Shown: positions 58,991-64,000 of the stretch, piece after piece
Layout of the letters: each line of letters begins with the position of its first letter
Position numbering within the stretch: the stretch's first letter is position 1
DNA from: Platycnemis pennipes
Lineage: Eukaryota > Arthropoda > Insecta > Odonata > Platycnemididae
Reading direction: 5' to 3'
NCBI GenBank assembly: GCA_933228895.1
Contig: OW121847.1
Coordinates: 82,501,656-82,565,655, forward strand
Length of the DNA: 64,000 nucleotides
Notes under the pieces: generated by a model
Databases searched by the model: none
What the model saw: the letters and a program-made list of their open reading frames with translations, nothing else
Told to the model about the DNA's origin: nothing
Program-made: the position numbers and the translations under genes

Positions 58991-61221
58991 TGATTAAAAA
59001 TGTCATTTTTCCATCGCACTATAAGAGAACATCATAGGCAGCATAGCAAAGGGATAGGCAGGTGGAATATTGCTACAGTAGTATGTAGTGCTGACCTTCG
59101 TTTTATATTCTAAGGATTCCGGTAACGGGAAGCTCGATTGCCATCCTAAGAATAAATATTTGATATCTAGTTGAACATGAATGCCGTTTTTCAATATTTT
59201 GACCGTGGAAATTCATTCTGTCACAAATTCATTCTAAAATAACTGAAGGATTTCCGGATAAGACAAATTTTGGGAAGGAGAAATGAGATTATCCAAGTTT
59301 TTGAGAGACGATAGTCCTAGAGAAGAGGATTGTAGAATCACTTGTAGGTCTGTCTTTGATCATTTTCTTAAGAAAGCACCACGAATCACCAAATGACCTT
59401 GTAATTAAAATAAGGGCATGCCAATATAAGAGTTCACCTCGACTTGCTCAGGTTTCTCTGCAGTCCATAAGGCACAAATAAGTCTGTTGCTGTTCTAAAC
59501 TATCTATCATGTGTCTATCGAATAGACCAATACAAAAAGCTATATCAACTTATTAAGTCCTGAGGCATTATTAGTGATGAAACGTTGCGGCCGTTACATC
59601 CCTCGGCAAATGAAAGCCTCGGCAGCGGATAACCGCATTCTTTCCGCTATTGGCTAGCATGAACAACATGGAGTGGAGTTCATGAAACTCTTAATAGGAA
59701 AAAAAATCTTCGTGCGGTACTAAGGTCGAAGTCGCCTGTGGTAGAGGTGATGAATAATAACTGGAGTTGTAGGCTGTGGAGGCGGCCTTACTCATTTGAA
59801 GCTTATCCGAGAGGGGCGAAGGAATTCCCTGGTTTAAGGGCATTTCGTTAGAGACCCACGCAAACCTCGTGGGTTGAAAATTAAACTTTCAGTCGTTGGG
59901 TTCCTGATTAAGGTATCCTATTTGGCAAACTTATACAATCCGCCATTTAAAATTTTACACGCTCATTAAAAGGAATTTGGGGTCTTTAATAGCGCCAAAC
60001 TTCCTACCTGAGAATGGACTAGTGTTTTTCGGTTGACACAATTATAACCCACGGTAGTTAAAAAAGCTTCCATCAAATACACTTAGTCATTAAAAATTCC
60101 CAAGTCATGAGAGAAAAGTTCAGAATAATAATTTTTGCTAAATAATGCTAGGAAAACTTTTCACCCTCATCAAGATATCGTTCAAAAGTATGATCCATAA
60201 AATTATATCGTCTATCTCGTACTGTAAAATTGATATTTGTGTAATTAAGCTAGAATCCTTGATTGGTCAAATTATTTTTCATAATTCCCAGCGCAAAATT
60301 TATCATCACAGTAGGTATAATACGAAAAATGTTTAGCTTAGGTCAATTCATGCTAGATTTAATTATAACAGAACGACATCAGGAACGTTAATTGTACGTA
60401 TTTTTCAGAGATGTATTTAATCCAGAAATTTAATCATTTTGACCACAAAAAACTTCCACGGAAAGAGTGAATATTTTCTCTAGGAATTAAAGTCCTTTTG
60501 AAATGATACACTACCAAAAAGAGAGGAAGGCTCTCCCATGCATGAAAGGCAATAAATAGACTTTAAATATCTGACAAGTCTTTACGTCTCGCATGGAATC
60601 AAACACTTTGAAAGAGAGACGACCCTCTTCCGGATGCATTCCCCATATCACCCGCTTCTCTCGAAACAGTGTATTTTCCGTTTCGCGTTTTAGAGAAGGA
60701 TTAGTTTGGAACGAAATATTTATTCCAGAAGTTGTGATGACAATCCCCTCAGCCTCTGAGCCCCGCGATAATTGGAAGAGAAGACACACAACTCTCCAGC
60801 TTCATAGTCGAGGGCGGGAAAGTGGACACCGTATCGCTCTCACGATACGAGCCATTGTTATCTGAATTTCCTTTATCACTGGCACACTACTTCTGAAAAA
60901 CTCGAAGTTTAAATTTCGATAATATTTGCACAAAAACATCATTAAAAGATGATCTTGAAGAGTGATAGGTAATGATGATTCACAGGGAATAATTGTGTTA
61001 GGTGACGTGCGAGCCGAGTCCGAGTCGTTTCTCAGAATTGAGAACTGTACATACACGTCCGTGACATTGCTTACTCCGCATGTCATTGGTTAATGGAGAA
61101 CTATGGTGATACTTCAGTAAGATCATTTTCGTATATAACTAAATTTTGAATTCACAATTTGAATTTGAATTCACAATCGCGCCTTTCTGACACCATACTC
61201 ATGGCCAACGAACACATTAGT
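58991..61221. other. DNA without a recognised gene
   Basis: 59570-59880 is somewhat GC-richer and may be an old repeat, but I cannot assign it. Frames at 60511-61086 on both strands overlap each other and have no domain. Confidence 0.35.
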
Positions 61222-61404
61222 GATAAGGTTTTTTGGGTTGCTCCGCGTTATCGTAGTTGTCCACCTACGTTTCCCCACCGTTGCTGGAGGCCTCTTCAGG
61301 GTAGAATCTGCATTCATTCATTCATAGTCATTCTACCCTGAAGAGCGGAGGGGAAATGTAGGTGGACAAATACGACAACGCGGAGCAACCCAAATAAACC
61401 TTAT
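61222..61404. mobile_element. Short foldback MITE
   Basis: Arms: left 61223-61307 with TAAGG, GGGTTGCTCCGCGTT and TTGTCCACCTACGTTTCCCC; right 61336-61404, its complement with small differences. An inner stem ATTCTACCCTGAAGAG pairs with CTCTTCAGGGTAGAAT. About 180 bases, no coding capacity. I see no certain target duplication. Confidence 0.7.
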
Positions 61405-61613
61405 TACTATAGACATGGACCGCGAAAGTTTTAATCAATTAACGAAAACATTGTCACGAGGATTGTGGAACGTGAAAATGATTAGGACGTTGGCTATTTC
61501 ACTTCGCCATTTCACCTCATGAGAGGCGAACAGATTCAAAACCTCGATATTGTGTTGCCGCGACTGATAAAGCTCCGGCTAGTGTTCAGGCGTTTATTAT
61601 CAGGCAGGCATCT
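61405..61613. other. Possible Penelope 3' region
   Basis: Lies between the MITE and a + strand hammerhead motif. By analogy with the other copies it may be Penelope untranslated sequence, but there is no coding evidence. Confidence 0.3.
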
Positions 61614-61654
61614 GAGTCCTGATGATGCTGCAGTGCAGTGAAACATGTTGACTC
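61614..61654 (+). ncRNA. Hammerhead ribozyme motif with all three helices
   Basis: Helix I: GAGTC (61614-61618) with GACTC (61650-61654), five Watson-Crick pairs. Core CTGATGA (61619-61625), one extra T, helix II GCTGC/GCAGT (61627-61631, 61635-61639) with loop AGT, then GAAAC (61640-61644). Helix III is AC with GT around AT, leaving GTT (61647-61649) as cleavage triplet immediately before helix I. Downstream sequence (ATGTGGAATAGTTGCAAAG) resembles the tails of the other Penelope copies, so this is a + strand Penelope end. The very short helix III is as reported for Penelope hammerheads. Confidence 0.72.
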
Positions 61655-61715
61655 GTTCGAAATAAATTTTTATGTGGAATAGTTGCAAAGTAATTTTAAT
61701 TCATGTCCTTCAGGC
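61655..61715 (+). mobile_element. Penelope-like element terminal tail
   Basis: AATAAATTTTTATGTGGAAT...TTGCAAAG matches the tail pattern beside the hammerheads at 10.8 and 11.4 kb. No coding part of this copy was found. Confidence 0.5.
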
Positions 61716-62479
61716 GTTTACGATTCTTCACCTAGACTAGAATGTCGAGGAAGTTTCAATTCACCGAGGTCATTTTTGCTTTGCGTTCTATTTGGTGGCG
61801 TGAATTGGCGATGTGCTATCACGAAGCTCCATGCTGATTTAAATACCCCGAGCAATGAACTAGATAAGGATTGAGCGTTTGATCACTGACAGAAAGGTGA
61901 TGAGTTTTATCTCGGATGAGGCTTCTATGGACAGGGTCAGTTGAACTCAAGCTTTGTGATTAGTAGGGAAAAAATATATTTGAAAGACCTGGCTATAGCT
62001 CAATAGCAAGTGCAGTTCTTCGAATAAACCGTTAACATAAACGATATGATAGTATTCTTGCAGACATACAACTATTCTTATAGCCGGAAGAGGCATCTGG
62101 AATTATGCACGTAAAATCAAGTTGCGGATACTGGAAAATTAAAGTCAAAACAGGGAAATTGACAGCTCTCGCTACCAATATGAGTGAATTTCATGCTTCG
62201 TAGTGCGTGGTACTTGATGATACCTACTTTAGTCAATTAGAACGACCTTCGGATTGAACTACGAGATTGTAGGGTAGATTTTTAGATCACTCAAACATTT
62301 GTTATTTTCGGCTAGAAAACGTGCACAACCCTTTTCGATTTTCCTCCTACACATGCTCAGTCCATTATCCTCGGTAAATTAGTCTCATAATGGAAGGGCA
62401 AAATGAAAAAAAGTTCAATTTCCCCGAACTATGTGTCGCCAGTCAATTTGCGACCATTCACCATGATCACCTTTCCGAT
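61716..62479. other. AT-rich DNA, nothing recognised
   Basis: No feature supported. Confidence 0.4.
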
Positions 62480-62930
62480 TCCACCGCACCCACATTCGCC
62501 GTTCCTCAGGGTGAAGTTTTTAACGCGGGCGAGATATCGGAAATGGATCGCCGAGCGAGAGCGCCGGAACTATATCGGGCCTCAGCACCCTCGCCGGAAC
62601 AAGCGAAACGAAGGCCTCCCGCACAGTAACCTACAATCCACGCGGATGTGGGGAATGAAGCAACAAGCGCAGATACGGGAGGAGGGAGTTAATTTTCCGC
62701 CATTTACGCCTCCCTTATCTTTTGCGACTCGGGGGCGGGGTAAGTTAATTAAGGCGAGAACCCCATCTGCAACTCTCTCTCTCTCCACCCAGTCATCATC
62801 ATCTGCTCCTTTCCTCTTACCAGAGTCCCTTCCTACCCTTTCCGATACCTGGCCGCTCGGACTTCCTTGCAATTGAAATCGCGGTGGAGGATCGCTCTCT
62901 TTGTTACTCCAGAGGCGAGCGAACAAAATG
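62480..62930. other. GC-rich, CT-rich island
   Basis: Frames on both strands (62403-62876 plus, 157 codons; 62582-62926 minus, 114 codons) without domains. CTCTCT run near 62775. Same class as the other islands. Confidence 0.45.
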
Positions 62931-63309
62931 GTGGATAAACCAGAATGGATAATTTACCTTTTAATTGAACCAGCAATCCCTAATGGAAATTATAAATTAA
63001 TGCATTTTAACAAACTACACGTTAATCCATCATAATTGTACTCTCAGGTAATTAGTGATAATTTAGTTGCATATGCCTGGTAAATGCATAGTTAACATGT
63101 TTATTTAACGAAGAGGTATCGGACAGATCAGCCTCATGGATGTGTTGCATGTGTGGTGATTATTTACCTCCTGCCACACACCCTCAAGGTGGCATGCACG
63201 CCACTACGAAAATGCAGATGTGAATGTGGAGGCGAAAATGTAACTGAGAATTCACCGGTGTATCAGGCCGAAAATTTATAAAGTAATAAAGAATCCGAGA
63301 TAGTCCGCT
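62931..63309. other. AT-rich DNA, nothing recognised
   Basis: No feature supported. Confidence 0.4.
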
Positions 63310-63660
63310 ATTCAGATGTGGGTTAGGAGAAGGATGGGTAAAATGAATTGGGTGGATACGATCCATAGTGAGTGCTATGGATCGAGGGGAAGGAAAGGAA
63401 GTTGAAATGAAGAAATTAGGAGAAGTCTGAGTGAATGGACATTAAGATTAATAAGGGGAAAGGGTGTTTGGAAGGACATGATAGATGGAAGAATGGTGGG
63501 CAAGCGGGACAGAGAATAATAGTGATTGAGTAAAATAATGACAAGTAGGAAGTACGCAAAACTAGAGGACTGAGGGAATCATTAGAGGACAGGGGTTGTG
63601 GGAAGTCTTTTATGTCAGTCTAAACCTACCTTAACCAGTAGAACACTGACATAAATAAGG
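63310..63660 (+). pseudogene. LINE reverse transcriptase 3' end, decayed
   Basis: Translating across frames gives RRMGKMNWVDTIHS, then SLSEWTLRLIRGKGVWKDMIDGRMVGKRDRE, then MTSRKYAKLED and a C-terminal QSKPTLTSRTLT. Known: the C-terminal region of several arthropod LINE polyproteins reads W-x-D-x-(I/V), then IGH-x-LR...DVIEGRM-x-GKR-x-RGR, then a YAKLK...A-x-DR-x-x-WR block. The match is clear in pattern but broken by stops. Only the 3' end is present. Confidence 0.6.
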
Positions 63661-64000
63661 TGTTGTTCTAGACGGTTACGAAAAACTGACAGAGGCATCA
63701 TTATTTTTACTTGTGATTGCTCCACCTCAGTACAATGTGTCTATTGAAAAGTACACGATAATTGTTTTATATGGGGCCAATCCGATTAAAACAACGCAAG
63801 ACGCTTCGGCGTACTTCAATTGATGCGCTCCGAAAGGAAGTAATGGTCGGGTGGACAAACGAATGATCGAGGTCTTGAAAATGCCACGTGCTATGCACAT
63901 CCGGGATTCTGCTCGGTTTTACGAATGGTTGTATTGGTTTTGAACAAATCACTCCTCAAAGCTTCTTTCCACCTGAGAGCGCTGGTGCGGCTCTATTTTT
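63661..64000. other. Window end, nothing recognised
   Basis: No feature supported to the end of the window. Confidence 0.35.

Overview
This is eukaryotic nuclear DNA, AT-rich and dominated by decayed transposable elements. I recognise no intact cellular protein gene, rRNA, functional tRNA, operon or CRISPR array. The repeat content (Penelope-like elements with GIY-YIG endonucleases and hammerhead ribozymes, an RTE-like LINE of the type often labelled craniofacial development protein 2-like, tRNA-derived SINEs, foldback DNA elements) suggests a large-genome arthropod, probably an insect. That assignment is inference. The window could be intergenic or lie inside a large intron.

Layout. 1-10.7 kb is mostly unrecognised AT-rich DNA with one GC-rich, pyrimidine-rich island (about 2.83-3.85 kb) and a possible LINE scrap near 6 kb. 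10.7-15.3 kb is the richest block. An inverted-repeat DNA element (arms 11001-11363 plus 13085-13185, and 14808-15266) was invaded by a 5'-truncated Penelope-like element (11364-13071, 13-bp target duplication). A second Penelope fragment (13669-14160, 10-bp target duplication) sits between the arms. Just outside lies a third Penelope end (10788-10945). 16.4-26.2 kb holds three SINEs and pieces of an RTE-like LINE (endonuclease at 20.06-21.03 kb, reverse transcriptase at 24.37-26.16 kb, and a duplicated piece at 23.26-23.61 kb). 26.5-52 kb has several CpG- and CT-rich islands (26.56, 31.0, 43.6 and 49.8 kb), a 39-bp tandem repeat array (31.17-31.43 kb), one possible LINE/SINE tail and a variant hammerhead motif at 47.6 kb. 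52-55 kb is a foldback transposon with arms of about 330 bp, a TTA target duplication and a tRNA-like SINE in one arm. 57.3-64 kb has two more GC-rich islands, a CR1/Jockey-like reverse transcriptase relic, a short foldback MITE, a hammerhead motif on the + strand with all three helices, and a LINE 3' end.

The most interesting signal is a set of hammerhead-ribozyme motifs at Penelope ends. Their helix II stems differ in sequence but keep pairing, in three good copies and two degenerate ones. The nested insertions in the 11-15 kb block can be ordered in time from their target-site duplications.
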